Source: Monoplex corrugatus
Taxonomy: Eukaryota > Mollusca > Gastropoda > Littorinimorpha > Ranellidae
Direction of reading: 5' to 3'
Length of the DNA stretch: 64,000 nt
NCBI GenBank assembly: GCA_030674185.1
Contig: JAPXFY010000031.1
Coordinates: forward strand, 34,102,039-34,166,038
Part shown: in pieces, positions 29,431 to 41,726 of the stretch
How positions within the stretch are numbered: the stretch's first letter is position 1
Layout of the letters: the number at the start of each line of letters is the position of its first letter
The notes under the pieces: generated by a model
What the model was told of the DNA's origin: nothing
The model's input: only the letters and a program-made list of their open reading frames with translations
Database searches by the model: none
Made by a program: the position numbers and the translations under genes

Positions 29431-32400
29431 AAAAAAAACAAGAAGAATAACAAGAGCAAGTAAGTCTTCTTTGGAATATGTTATAGACAACAGGGAAAGT
29501 CAAAAACACAAAGGACTAAATGCAAATAAAAACAAACAAAACAAACAAAAAACATGGCAAACACATACACAATAAGAAGAGGACAAGAAGAGGAAACAAA
29601 TAAGAAAGACCAGAAGTGAAAACGAAGAAAAGATCAGAAGAGGAAATGAACAAGAAAGACAAGAAGAGGAAACGAAGAAGAAAGACAAGAGAAAATGAAG
29701 ACAGGAAGAGGAAATGAAGAAAAAAGACGAAGAGAAAACAAAGGATAAGAAGAGGAAACGGAGAAAACACAAAGCAACATCAACAAGAACAACAAGAACG
29801 ACACAAACAAAAATGGAATAAAAACGAATATTCGTCAAAAAAAAAAAGAATAAATAAAAACTAAAAAAGCAGCTAGAACAAAAATGCAAAACAGAAACCC
29901 AACCCTAAGAAAACATGACAAAGCAAAACCAAAGTTAAAAAATAGAAGGGAGAAGAATAGAAAACGGAACAATAAACGATATACGACAAATCCACAGCTA
30001 TACTTGTTACGCAATAACAGCATCAACGTGGATACACAAACGGAAACAAGAACAATTGCAGAAAGAATACCAGAAGAAATGGAAGAGTGTTAAAAAAAAA
30101 AAAAGCAATATGACAAGCAACAGAAAAAGAACATCTGTGATGACAACAACGGCAAAGACTTCACCAGAAAATCGCCAAGAAAAGCACAAAGAACAGCGAA
30201 AGGGGAAAAAATCAACGAACAATAAGTACGTCGAAAAGAATAGCAACACGAACAGGATCAAGAATGAAGAACACTGGAACAAGCATAACTAGGGGACGAA
30301 ATCAAAAGCAGCAAAGGAGAAAAACACAGCTAGAACCATATGAAGAAAGCAAGCAACAAAATATAACGGAAAAGGAAAATGGAGAAAAAGCGACACAAAC
30401 ACGAACGAAGAAAACAACAAAAAGAAAAGAAAAAAAAGAAAATTTGAGTAACAATGACAAGAACAACAAAAACAATAAACAAAATACCGGCATATAACAA
30501 AAACAAAGAACAAAATACCAGCATACAACAAAAACAAAGAACAAAATACCAGCATGAACGAAGACAACAAAAAGCCAAAGAAAAACCAAAAGAACAAAAA
30601 GTCAACAAGAGGTACAGGAAGAACCAAGCGATGAGGAGCAAAATGTACACCAGCATGAATAAACCAACAATGTCAACATATGACCAGAAAACCAAAGGCA
30701 CCAAGGAACAGGAACAAAAAAGAAAAAGAAAAGAAGAAAAAAAACAACAAAAAAAAACCCACCAACAATGTCAACACATGACCAGAACACCAAAGGCACC
30801 AAGGAACAGGAACAAAAAAAAAAAAAAAGAAAGAAAAGAAAAAAACCCCCAAAAAACCCAACAATGTCAACACATGACCAGAAGACAAAAAGGCACCAAG
30901 AAACAGGAACAAAAAAACGAAGAAAAAAAAAGAAAAAGTAAAAACACCAACAATGTCAACACATGACCAGAAGACCAAAGGCACCAAGGAACAGGAACAA
31001 GAAAAAAAAAAAAAACCACGACAGAAAAACACGAGAGAAAAGAACGAGAGCAATAAGAACTACAAGAGCAACAAGAAATACGAAAACGAAAACGGCAAAA
31101 TTATTCCAAAGAGAAACAAGGACAGAAAGAACAAGAAACATAAAAAGCGACAACAGCAAGAACATAAGAATAATAACAAATAACTGAACCCTAACATCAA
31201 AATCACTGACTCGAATTACAAAATCCTATGCAGAGCAAAACGAGAAGACATAAGCAAACACAGATCAGGAGAATTAAATTATCACATTACAGCTACAGCA
31301 ACACGAAAGAAGAACCCTGGAAAAAGCCCCCAAGACAAATATTCAAAAACGAAGAAAGAAAAAGAAGAGAAACAGAAAGTAAGAATAGTACCCAGTTTAT
31401 GTCAACTCAATAACTATTACTATTGCAATATCAATAACAACAGTATGAACATGATGAAACAGATGAAAAATCAATAACAGCAAGAAACTCGGGAGAAATA
31501 GAGTGAAAGGGACAAGAAGCAGAACAACAAGAAGCAGAAAAAGAACATCTATGATAACAATAATGGCAAAGATATCAACAAATCATCACAAAAAGCATGA
31601 AAAAGAAGAGTGGAAGAGGAAAAAATCGGGAACAGAAAATAAATCAAAAAGACAAAGGCAACAAGACGAGAAATAAAAATGGAAAAAAAGAGTAAACAAA
31701 CCTAACAAGTGGACAAATATCAAAAGCAACTGAATAAAAAAAACATCTGAAACAATCTGAAGAAAACAAGCAACAAAATAAAGCAGAAGAATACAAAGCA
31801 AAGATAAACAAAAGGGAAACAGAAGAAAGAAAACAAAGGTAGAACATTCATGACAAAGAACAAGAAGAAAAAACAATGAACAAAGACCACAAGAAGTCGG
31901 GAGACAAAGCAATGTCAGCAAAGCCATCAGGAACAAGATGAGAAACAAGTAGGCCTACAGAAAGAACAAGTGTAGAAGAGCAAAATGTACACCAGCAAGA
32001 ACACAATAACAGTATCAACACATGACCAGAACCAGAACATCAAAGGCACTGAGGAACAGGAACAACAACAACAACAACAACAAAAAACCTAGAGAGAACA
32101 AATACAAGCCAGAAAACCACGAGAAAAAAGAATGATAGCAATATGATCTACAAGAGCTGTGTGAACAAGAGAAAAAAAAAATGAAAAAAACCAAACCATT
32201 CTTCCAAAGAGAATCAAGTACAGAAAGCGCAAGATAGAACCAGCAAAAGTGACAACGGCAAGACCATGAAAATATCATCAAACAGTCGAACCGCAACACC
32301 AAAATCAGAAACAATAACACGAATGACAAAATATACAAAGCAGAGGAAAAGCAAGAAGACAGAAACAAATAAAGAAACCCAAAACAGGAGAATTTAGCAA

Positions 32401-35189
32401 CTATCATACAACACAGGAAAGAAACCAAAACAAAACAAAGCAATAAAACAAATTCGAATTAATGGAAAAAAAAATAGAAAAACAGAAAACGCGAAGAGTA
32501 CACAACATATGGCAAATCTATAACTATTATGATTGCACTATCAATAACAGTATCAACATGGACGAACAGATACGAAAACAATAACAGCAAGAGAACCAGG
32601 AGAAATGGAAGATGAGTAAAAGGGATAAAAAGCAAAACAACAAAATGAAAAAATATGTGATAACAAAAACGGCAAAAAACATCAACAAATCGCCAAGAAA
32701 AGCACAAAGAAGTCTGGAAGAGAAAAATTCAAGAACAAAATATAAACCAAAAAGACGAATAGCAACTGGATCAAAAAAAAAAAAGAAAGAAAAATAACTA
32801 GGGGACAAAAACAAAAGCAGCGACAAAAGAAAAATAGCTGAAACAATGTGCAGAAAGTGAGCAACAAAACAAAGCAGAGCAGCAAAAAAAAAAAAAAAAA
32901 AAAAGGGAGAGACAGATGGAAAAAGGTATCACATAAATGACAACAATGAAAACAAATGCAAAAACTACCAACACGAAGACAGTAAGCAGTCAAAGAAACA
33001 ACAACAATGAAAAAAACAAGAACAAAAGAGGAGGAACAAGTACAGGAAGATCAACAGGAAGATCAAGTGTAGGGGAGCAAACTGTACGCCAGCATGGAGG
33101 AACAGGAACAAACAACTTTAGAACAGAACAAAAACAAAAACATAAAACAAAAATAACAAGAACAACAAGAACATGAAGAGCAGAAGAGCAGTAAGAACAC
33201 GAAAAAAGAAAAAACAAAAACAAAAAACATACACACGAAAGTAAGAACAAATAAAAAAAAAAGTCAAAGAAACAAAATAACACAAAATATGAAAAACAAG
33301 AAGACACACGAGCACAGGAAAAACTAGAATAGAAGATGACAACCCACAACAACAAAAGTATAAAAACAATATCAACAAATGGCAGAACCACAACATTAGG
33401 AGCTAATATCAGGAATAAAAAAAAATTACAATGTAAAACCAAACAGAAAAAACAAACTGAAAGAAAAACCCCAGCGAAAAAAAACAACAAAAATATCAAG
33501 AGCATAGAGCAGAAAAACGAAAAAACGGGAAAATATCCAAAAAGAAAAAATCGAGAGCAGAGAAAAACAACTCAAAAGAAAACACAGCCATATCAAAAGC
33601 AACAAAAACAAGTACGACAAATCTGCAAAAAAATGAAGAAAATAAAAGAACAGTCTAAACTCATCCAGAATTCAAACATATAAACATGAATAGCAACAAA
33701 AGGTCATCGATAACCCAAAGAGAAGCATGGACAGACAAAAAAAAAAATAGAGGAAAAAGGACAACAGCCAGAACATAATGATATCAACAAATAACAGAAC
33801 CACCACACCAAGTGCATCAACAACACAAATAAAACTACTGAGCAGACCAGAAACAAAAAGACAGAAAGAAAGAAACGCAAAACGGGAGAATAAAATATAA
33901 ACTACTACTACAACTACAACAGCAGAAAACGGAAATGAAAAGCAAAGAAAACAAAACAATAGAGACTAAAAAACTCGAAGAAAACGAAAGAATACAAGAA
34001 CAACGATACACGATAAATGGCAAATGCAGAACTATTATAATTGCACAATCAATAACGACGGTATCAACATGGGTAAAACAGATGCAGAAACAAAAAGCAT
34101 TAACAGTACAAGAAAGGATGAGAAAAGGAAGAGCAAATGGGACAAGAAACAGAACGACAAGAAGCAGAAAAAGACCATCTATGACGATAACAGCAGCTAA
34201 AAAACAACTAGCAAATCACAAAAAAGGACATTGAAGAACAATGAAAGAAGAAAAATCAAGAAAAAGAAGCACCTTAAACGGAAGAAAACGCCAAGAACAA
34301 GATCAAGAATGAAAACACTGAACGAAACGAACATAACTAAGGGACAAAAAAAAAAAAAGCAAAGAAAAAAAAAGTCCAAATTATGTATAGAAAACGAGCA
34401 ACAAAGTAAATTGGAAGACGAAAAAGGGGAAAAAATGCATACAAATACAGAACAAAAAACACCCCTCCCTTCACCCCCAAAGAGAAAAAAAAGAAAAACC
34501 AAATGGAAACAAAGAAAACTCAAACGATCAAAGGAACGAAGTCAGCAAGAGAAGAAGAGGAACAAGTACATAACAGAACTAGAACACCAAAGGCGCCAAG
34601 GAACAGGAACAAACAAAAAACATTCAGAGAGAACACAGAACCAAAAAATGAAATGAAAACAAAAAACAAAACTAGAAAAAAAACAACCAATAAGGCAACA
34701 AGAACAACCGAAGCAGAAATTAACAAAAACAAATGAAACTAAAACAAAAATAACAAAATTGAGAACAACGCCAAAATCTGCAAGATGAAGAAAGGGAACG
34801 ACTTCAAAAACAATAAGACTAGAAAAACAAACAAAAAGCTAAAAACAAAAAAACAAAAACAACTCCACAGGAAATACATCAGAAAAAGGTCAACGCATGC
34901 TAGAACAACAACACAAAGAACACCAATAACAGCTAGAAAAAGAAAATTATGAACCAAAAAAACAGAAAAATGAAAAGAAAAACGTACCAAAAAAAAAAAA
35001 AAAAAAAAAAAGAAAAGAGCCACAGGAATACATACAGCAAAATCAAAAACAGAAAAATCAGAATCTAAATATACAAGTCAAACAAACAAACGAAGAAAAA
35101 GAACAAAATACATGCAAAAGACAACAAAAAACAAACAAAAAACCCCAAGAGAAATGATATACAGGAAAAACTAGAGCCGAAGATGGAAA
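29431..35189. repeat. A-rich, T-poor long-period satellite, left block
   Basis: About 5.8 kb in which the plus strand is mostly A with C and G and very little T. It is not simple sequence: anchors recur in the same orientation, for example ATAACTAGGGGAC-AAA (about 30,286, 32,794; ATAACTAAGGGAC at 34,334), AGCAACAAA(A/G)(C/T)AAA (30,351, 31,769, 32,861, 34,398), and CAGTATCAACATGG-like segments (30,019, 31,439, 32,548, 34,060). Units are therefore about 1.1-1.5 kb and much diverged. No coding gene is supported; hydrophobic frames on the minus strand follow from the composition. Confidence 0.8.
30664..31045. repeat. four-copy subrepeat (89-98 bp) inside the A-rich satellite
   Basis: CCAACAATGTCAACA-ATGACC followed by ACCAAAGGCACCAAGGAAC starts at 30,664, 30,762, 30,858 and 30,947. 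A-rich spacers of varying length separate the cores. Single related cores occur at about 32,014 and 34,585. Confidence 0.88.
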
Positions 35190-35321
35190 CCAAAGGTCAA
35201 GGTTCAGCCGCCTCACAGGCACGGCTACCTCGCTGCGATTATTTGTGTGTGTGCACGGAGTTATATCGATTGTTGATGGCTAAAAGCAAGTGATTGTGTT
35301 TGTGAATGCTCCTGTTTCAGT

Positions 35322-38300
35322 ATGTGGTGGTTTATACATGCTTCGCTGCAAGCCAAGGTACTGTTTTCTTTGTGTATTTTATCTCTCCTACTCCACTTGA
35401 ATTTTCAACTCAGCCCGCCATGTTTCTCGCCAGTGCACGTGCACCCTCCCCGCTCTGTCTCTCTCGCACTGCGTGCGTCTGCCTCATCACGCCCCGCTTC
35501 ACAACCAGCTGTTGTGTCTACATATTCTTCCACTCGTGTGCAGTACAATCGGGACTGCTTGCTGTCATGTTGCCCCCCTGACTCGATCCTTGACCCTGAC
35601 CTGGTTGAACACTTGAGATTGCTGAAAATCGGCCGAAATCTCCCCCGTCGTCGATCATGTCGTGGTGGAATGCGCAAGAGACGTACGATTCCAGTGGTCA
35701 CTGATGTACATCAGCGTCATGGCAGCAGTGGTCTGCCTTCTGTTCCTGTCTATGATACCCATCCGTCCCCCAGACCGCTGTGCTCCAACCCTGATAACCT
35801 CATTCCTCTCACAGCCGGCAAAAAGAAACTACGCACTGACTCATTGACTCTTGCACTGTTCAATGCTCAGGCCCTCGGTACCAGACACGAGAAGAGATCC
35901 GCGATCAACTACTTCATCCATGACCACGTCGTCGATATTTTCGCCGTCAATGAAACCTGGTTTCAGCCTGTCGGGGATGAACCCAAGGAGAGGGATCTTG
36001 CTCCTCCCGGTCACCGTACACTCTCGTTCGCTCGCAAAACTGGTCTCGGCGGCGGCATCGCTTTTGTTGTTGCCGAGTCCCTCCTGCCCCGAATTACTAC
36101 CAAGACTGACTTTAAATTCAAACACTCTACTTTTGAAATTGTCCAGCTCTCCCTCACTCTACCCCACCAGACTTTCCATCTGCTGTTCCTCTACCGTCCA
36201 CCACCCAGCCCAAAGAACCAGCTTAAAAACCATGTGTTTGTAGAAGAGTTTCCAGACCTCCTTGCCTACTGTAACACCTTGAAAGGCTGTTTCATCATTG
36301 CAGGAGACTTTAATTTTCATTATAATGAACCTAACCAGACCCACACTGCTAAACTGATAAGCTCTTTGAACTCCTTTGGCTTGACCCAATATATCGACAC
36401 TCCAACCCACGAAAAAGGCAACATCCTCGATTGGGTTGTTCATAGAACTGACCAGTCCTTCATCAAATCCATTGAAATTGATTATACTCTTCCTTCGGAT
36501 CATGTCTGTATCCTCGGCCAACTTTCAATGACCAAGCCTCCACCCCAAACTACCTATGTCATGGTCAGAAAACTAGTTGATATCAACACCGTCGTCTTCA
36601 ACGAAGATCTCCTGGCCGCTCTTCAGTCCTGTCCTCCAGCCTCTGCTGACGACCTCAATCGGACTATTGGTGATCTGCTGGACATGCACGCCCCCGCCAC
36701 CAGACGTAGGGTATCCCAGAGACCACCATCGCCCTGGTTTTCTGCCGTTGGCCCTGATCTTCTTAAGGCCAAGCGTGAACGCCGTCGTGCTGAAAGACGG
36801 TGGCTGAAGAACAGCATTACTATCAATAAACAGATTTTTCAGGCTGCCAACAAAACTGTCAATGCTATAGTTGACTCTGCTAAGTCTGCCTTTTACAATG
36901 CGAAAATTATTGCATGCTCTACATCAAAACAGCTATATTCCGTTACTAATACCCTCCTTGGCAAATCAGATAAATCTCCTCTCCCATCATGCTTTCCCCC
37001 TGCCCGTCTAGCACAACATTTTTCAGATTTTTTCATTGATAAAATTAGGTCCATCCGTTCCAGTCTTGACTCCCAGCCCATCTCTCAACCTCCTATTCCC
37101 GACCCTCTGTTTCAAGGCACACCACTTATTTCTTTTCAGCCTGCTTCTGAAACTACTATCCGCAATGTAATCCGCCATTCTGACATCAAGACCTGTGAGC
37201 TTGATCCTCTTCCAGCATCTATCTTAACACACTGCCTAGATACTTTGCTCCCTCACTTCACAACTGTCATCAACAATTCCCTGTCATCTGGTATCTTTCC
37301 CTTTTCCTTCAAATCTGCCCTGGTCAGACCTCTTTTAAAGAAACCTAGTCTTGACCCCAATAACCTCAAAAACTATCGACCTGTTTCCAACCTACCTTTC
37401 TTATCCAAAGTCCTTGAAAAAATTGTTCTCGCACAGATCTCTGATCATATCACCGCCAACAACCTCTCTTACCCTTATCAGTCGGCTTATCGCACTGGAC
37501 ACAGCCCTGAAACTGCTCTTGTAAAAATTGCAAATGATATTCTGACTGCTCTTGATCAAAATCAAATCTCTCTTCTATCTCTCCTTGATCTCTCGGCTGC
37601 ATTCGACACCATCGACCATTCTATCATGCTCACACGTCTCCATAAAGTGTTCGGTATCTCTGACATCGCTCTGTCTTGGTTCCAGTCCTACCTTTCCAAT
37701 CGCACTCAAACAGTCTCTGTCTGTTGTTCATCCTCTGCACCCGCTACCGTCCAGTTTGGTGTGCCCCAAGGCTCTGTTTTAGGTCCCATCCTATTTGTGC
37801 TGTACACACAACCCCTCTCTGAAATTATTCGACTTCACTCTATGTCCCATCATAGCTTTTCTGATGACAACCAACTCTATACTTCTGGTTCCCTCCCACA
37901 ACTGCCCTCTATAATCAGACAAACCCAAGGCTGCATTTCTGATGTTCACTCCTGGATGACTGTAAACAAACTTCAACTCAACCCCATTAAAACTGAACTT
38001 AGCCTTATCTCTACCACCACATTGGCTAAGTGTTCTTCCCTTCCTCTGTCTGTCTCTCTGCTTGGATCTGACATTCCACTATCTTCCACTGTCCGCAATC
38101 TTGGAGTCACTCTTGATAACACCCTGTCCTTTGAAAAACACGTCCAGAATGTTTGCAGATTATGCTATCTTGAGATACGCAGAATTTCTTCTATTCGCAA
38201 TATCCTCTCTGTCGAAGCCACCAAAACTCTCCTCTGTGCCTTTGTTCTCTCTCGTCTCGACTACTGCAACTCCCTCCTCTCGGGCTGTCCTTTCTCTCTC

Positions 38301-38705
38301 ATTCAAAAGCTTCAAAAAGTTCAAAACAATGCTGCTAGGCTCATCTTCAGAAAATCTCGTTCCTCTCATGTCACTCCTCTTCTCAAATCTCTTCACTGGT
38401 TACCTGTTGAAAAGAGAATTCGCTACAAGATTGCTTTGTTATGTTTTAAGTCTCTCAACGGTCTTGCACCCCCTTACATCTCTGACCTCCTCCATCTGTA
38501 CACCCCCTCTCGTCAACTTCGTTCCTCGGCTGATACTCGTACCTTCCGCATACCATTCTGTCGCACTAAAACTTATGGTCAACGCTCCTTTTCCTATCAG
38601 GCCCCTGTAATCTGGAATCAGCTCCCTGTCTCTGTTCGCCACTCTGCAACTCTCACTTCTTTCAAGTCCTCTCTGAAAACCCATCTCTTCCAGTCCCTCT
38701 CATGA
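35322..38705 (+). CDS. LINE endonuclease-reverse transcriptase polyprotein, intact
   Basis: 1,127 codons without interruption. Residues about 170-430 form an APE-type endonuclease: TLALFNAQALGT, IFAVNETWF (catalytic Glu), FIIAGDFNFH, ILDWVV and YTLPSDHVCI (catalytic Asp-His). The reverse transcriptase spans roughly 680-950: LKNYRPVSNLPFLSKVLEKI, SLLSLLDLSAAFDTIDHSIM, FGVPQGSVLGPILFVLYT and the active site FSDDNQLY. A C-terminal region with LDYCNSLLSG and ARLIFRKSRSSHVTPLLKSL matches the tail of CR1/L2/Rex-type elements. The first 160 residues lack a recognisable domain, and a downstream Met may be the real start. All catalytic residues I can check are present, so the element may be competent. 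Confidence 0.93.
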   Translation: MWWFIHASLQAKVLFSLCILSLLLHLNFQLSPPCFSPVHVHPPRSVSLALRASASSRPASQPAVVSTYSSTRVQYNRDCLLSCCPPDSILDPDLVEHLRLLKIGRNLPRRRSCRGGMRKRRTIPVVTDVHQRHGSSGLPSVPVYDTHPSPRPLCSNPDNLIPLTAGKKKLRTDSLTLALFNAQALGTRHEKRSAINYFIHDHVVDIFAVNETWFQPVGDEPKERDLAPPGHRTLSFARKTGLGGGIAFVVAESLLPRITTKTDFKFKHSTFEIVQLSLTLPHQTFHLLFLYRPPPSPKNQLKNHVFVEEFPDLLAYCNTLKGCFIIAGDFNFHYNEPNQTHTAKLISSLNSFGLTQYIDTPTHEKGNILDWVVHRTDQSFIKSIEIDYTLPSDHVCILGQLSMTKPPPQTTYVMVRKLVDINTVVFNEDLLAALQSCPPASADDLNRTIGDLLDMHAPATRRRVSQRPPSPWFSAVGPDLLKAKRERRRAERRWLKNSITINKQIFQAANKTVNAIVDSAKSAFYNAKIIACSTSKQLYSVTNTLLGKSDKSPLPSCFPPARLAQHFSDFFIDKIRSIRSSLDSQPISQPPIPDPLFQGTPLISFQPASETTIRNVIRHSDIKTCELDPLPASILTHCLDTLLPHFTTVINNSLSSGIFPFSFKSALVRPLLKKPSLDPNNLKNYRPVSNLPFLSKVLEKIVLAQISDHITANNLSYPYQSAYRTGHSPETALVKIANDILTALDQNQISLLSLLDLSAAFDTIDHSIMLTRLHKVFGISDIALSWFQSYLSNRTQTVSVCCSSSAPATVQFGVPQGSVLGPILFVLYTQPLSEIIRLHSMSHHSFSDDNQLYTSGSLPQLPSIIRQTQGCISDVHSWMTVNKLQLNPIKTELSLISTTTLAKCSSLPLSVSLLGSDIPLSSTVRNLGVTLDNTLSFEKHVQNVCRLCYLEIRRISSIRNILSVEATKTLLCAFVLSRLDYCNSLLSGCPFSLIQKLQKVQNNAARLIFRKSRSSHVTPLLKSLHWLPVEKRIRYKIALLCFKSLNGLAPPYISDLLHLYTPSRQLRSSADTRTFRIPFCRTKTYGQRSFSYQAPVIWNQLPVSVRHSATLTSFKSSLKTHLFQSLS

Positions 38706-38775
38706 TACTTATAAAGACTCTACCACCTAACTTCCCCAAATCCCCCTTGTTGTCTTTTGAGCCTTGAATGTCGGC

Positions 38776-38791
38776 TGGTGTGTGTGTGCGC

Positions 38792-38862
<71 letters not shown>
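38776..38862. repeat. (GT)n microsatellite in the LINE 3' region
   Basis: About 85 bp of GT with an initial GC-containing segment. Confidence 0.97.
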
Positions 38863-38864
<2 letters not shown>

Positions 38865-38963
38865 GTTGTGTCTGCGTGATACCTGTAAGCGCTTAGGGCT
38901 CTTGTTTTCATCAGATTAGGCGCTATATAAATGCTCTTTATTATTATTATTATTATTATTATT

Positions 38964-40800
38964 AAACCCACAACAGCAGGAGAATAAGAACGATGTCAAC
39001 AAATAGAACTACACTATCAACAGCACAATAGCAGGAATAAGGGAAATATTACAACGGAGAACCCAAAACAAGACAAAAATAAATGAAAACTAAAGAGAAA
39101 AACAAAAACAAAAAAACCCACGAGCAAAACAAGAAAAACCTAAAACAGGATAAACGTACAAAGAAAAAATCGAGAACAAAAATGAAGACAACCATACAAA
39201 CGGAACCACTTCAAGAGCATCAAGACCAACACTACAACAAAAACAGCAACAACAAAGTCAACAAGAATCCGAAGAGAAACAAGAACAGAAAGAACAAGAT
39301 CAAAAATGCAGAAAGGACAACGGCAAGAAAATATCAACGAATACCAGAACCACAACACCAAGAACATAAGAACGCGAATAAGAAAAACTACTGAGCGGAA
39401 CAGAAAAAGAAAGGGAAAAAAAATTGCAAAACGGGACAAACAAAACAAAAACTACTACATCTCGAAACAGAAATCCATACCATAGCAAACGAAACAATAC
39501 ACAAAACAAAACAAAACAAAAAGAAAAAAAAGAAAAAAGAGGGACGAGAAACGGATAAGATGAACAATAGACAGTATATGCTAATCCGTAACAGTTTTTA
39601 CTGCACAGTCAATACAGTAACAGCATGAACATGGATAGCACATAGACAAAAACGATGACTGCAAGAAAACTAGGAAAAATGGAAGAGCAGAAGAGAGAAC
39701 AAGCAAAACGACAAGAGGGCATAAGCATTAACAGTAAATCACCAAGAAAAGCACGAAGAAGAATGAAAGGGAAAAATATCAAGAACGACAAGTACATCAA
39801 AAAAGAAAAATATGAACAAGAACAGGATCAAGGAAAAAAAAAAAAGACGGAACAATTTATCAAAAGCGGACAATACAAAAAGCAACAAAGGGAAAATTTG
39901 AACGAAATTAAGAAAACGAGCAACAAAATAAAATAGAAAAAGAAATGCACACAAGAAATATCACAAAACAAAGCAAAAAACAAACAGTAAAGGGAAAGAA
40001 ATACTGGAGCTGAAAGAAAGGAAGTATGACATTAATAACAAGAACGACACAGATTGAAAAGACGAACATAAAGATGGACAAGAAAAATTACAATGGAGAA
40101 CAAAAAATTAAACACAAACAAAAACCCTGGGAAAACCAATAAAACACACGAGCAAAAGCAAGGGGGAAAAAGAAAAATATAGAAAAAGAACAATATCAAG
40201 GACAAAGACAACTACAACTCCAAAGAAAACGCAGCCACATCGACAAGAACAACAACAAATCTACACAAAAATTGCAAAAACGAAAGCAACAAAATGAACA
40301 AAAACCGAAGTCAAACAAGCAAACGAGAAGAGCAACAACAGAGTCAACAAAAACCCAAAGAGAAAGAAGTTGAAATAAGAGCAAGAACAAAATAAAAAGA
40401 GCAAAAATGACAGCAGCAAGAACAGAAGAATGATGTCAAGAAATAACGGAACCACATCACTAAGAGCACCAAGAAAACAAATAGGAAAAAAAAATGAGCG
40501 AACAAAAACAAAAGAAATACACAACAGAGAATAAATTGTCACGCAACTGCTACAGCTACAACTACAATTACACTACCAACAAAAACCAAAAACACACAAC
40601 GGACACAGGAACAAGAACTAGAAGATAAAAACAAAACAGAAAAGAACTAAAGTAAAATTAAGAACAAAGCAAAATGACAACCAGAAGTGAACATCCAAAC
40701 AAAAACACAATATCAGTCAAGACGAAGAAAGAAGACAAGAAGTAAAAGATCAAAAACAAAAGCAGCGACAATAAAAGAACATCTCTCATGCCACTGACAA
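38964..40800. repeat. A-rich, T-poor satellite, right block
   Basis: Same composition and orientation as 29,431-35,189, with shared anchors such as AGCAACAAAATAAA (about 39,919) and CAGCATGAACATGGATAG (about 39,619). It ends where T content rises abruptly near 40,790-40,800. Confidence 0.8.
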
Positions 40801-41726
40801 CAAAAGAACAATCTCCTGGTGGTGATCTGTGGGTTATTTTTCCCATTATGTGAATGTCAGCTTTTTCAGCCATAGTTTGCTACTTGCAGGCGTGTAGAAG
40901 GTTGCTGGAGCTTCTAGTGGCATGTTTTTCTCCCCAGCAAAACCGATCTTTTCAAGCCCTCGATCGTGCCTTCGTGTGTGTACCTTCCTTGGGTGAGATT
41001 GAAACCGATTCTGAGAGTGGCCATGTGCCACATATCATTCCAACTTAGACATCCGTAGGGTGCACAGGTTCCTCTTCCGTTTTACCTCTTTGGTTTGCTT
41101 CTGAAATCGATGTTGCATGCTGTGCACAGCCAGATATTTCCAGTAAACCTTCTTTGGACTTAAAAAGCCAGGCATTCATTTTTCATGAGGTGTTAAATCA
41201 GCCTTGCTGCCAAGAAAATAACGATTTTCCCTGACTTCAAAAGCGTTAGTTGTCTGAACTAGCTGTCACTCGAATTCTGTTCTTTTGGAATGTACACTCA
41301 TCTGTTATAATCCATTGGTTGCTGATCTTCAGGTTCTTGCATACTGATCATATCAGTTTCTGGAGCCACCCGAGAACAGATTTCTCATGCAGCAGATAAG
41401 CTATTTCATTAAGATCAGATGATTATTGGGTTGTGGCTTTCAAAACCCCTTTCTTCACTTCATCCAGTTAAACTTTCTCTTGCGTTGCAGATCGTGTCAT
41501 ACTCTCAATTTCAAGTGATGCTTCGCTCTGAGGGTGGGAATAATGTTTTCCTGTGATACTGTTCCAGACTTCTCTGTCCTTTGTGAGTGTCCCGGATTTG
41601 GGTTGCTGGAATAGTTTCCTGGCAAACTGGAAGGCGTGTCTGAAGTAGTAGTCTTCTCTTTTTGCTGTTGCTGCTCTCTGCGTATTGTGCTTTGCTGAGG
41701 GCACCGTTTTTGTCTTTGTCCTTCCA
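40801..41726. other. no gene recognised; spacer between two satellites
   Basis: Ordinary mixed-composition DNA without a supported reading frame. Confidence 0.5.

Larger units (their letters stand above)
35190..38963 (+). mobile_element. full-length LINE (Jockey superfamily, CR1/L2-like), inserted in the A-rich satellite
   Basis: One long ORF preceded by about 130 bp of leader and followed by a 3' region with a (GT)n tract (38,776-38,862), a GCGCTATATAAATGCTCTTT block and an ATT tail (38,936-38,963). The same A-rich satellite continues on both sides, so the LINE is an insertion into it. A target duplication was not recognised. The exact 5' end is estimated from the change in base composition. 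Confidence 0.85.

Noticed and set aside
29220..29463. Poly-Gln protein frame
   Set aside because: The frame is a CAG microsatellite preceded by unremarkable sequence, without splice or domain support.
29244..34300. Many Phe/Leu/Ser-rich membrane-like minus-strand frames in the A-rich region
   Set aside because: They are the complement of an A-rich, T-poor strand. Hydrophobicity follows from the codons TTT, TTC and CTT, and no domain or start context supports them.
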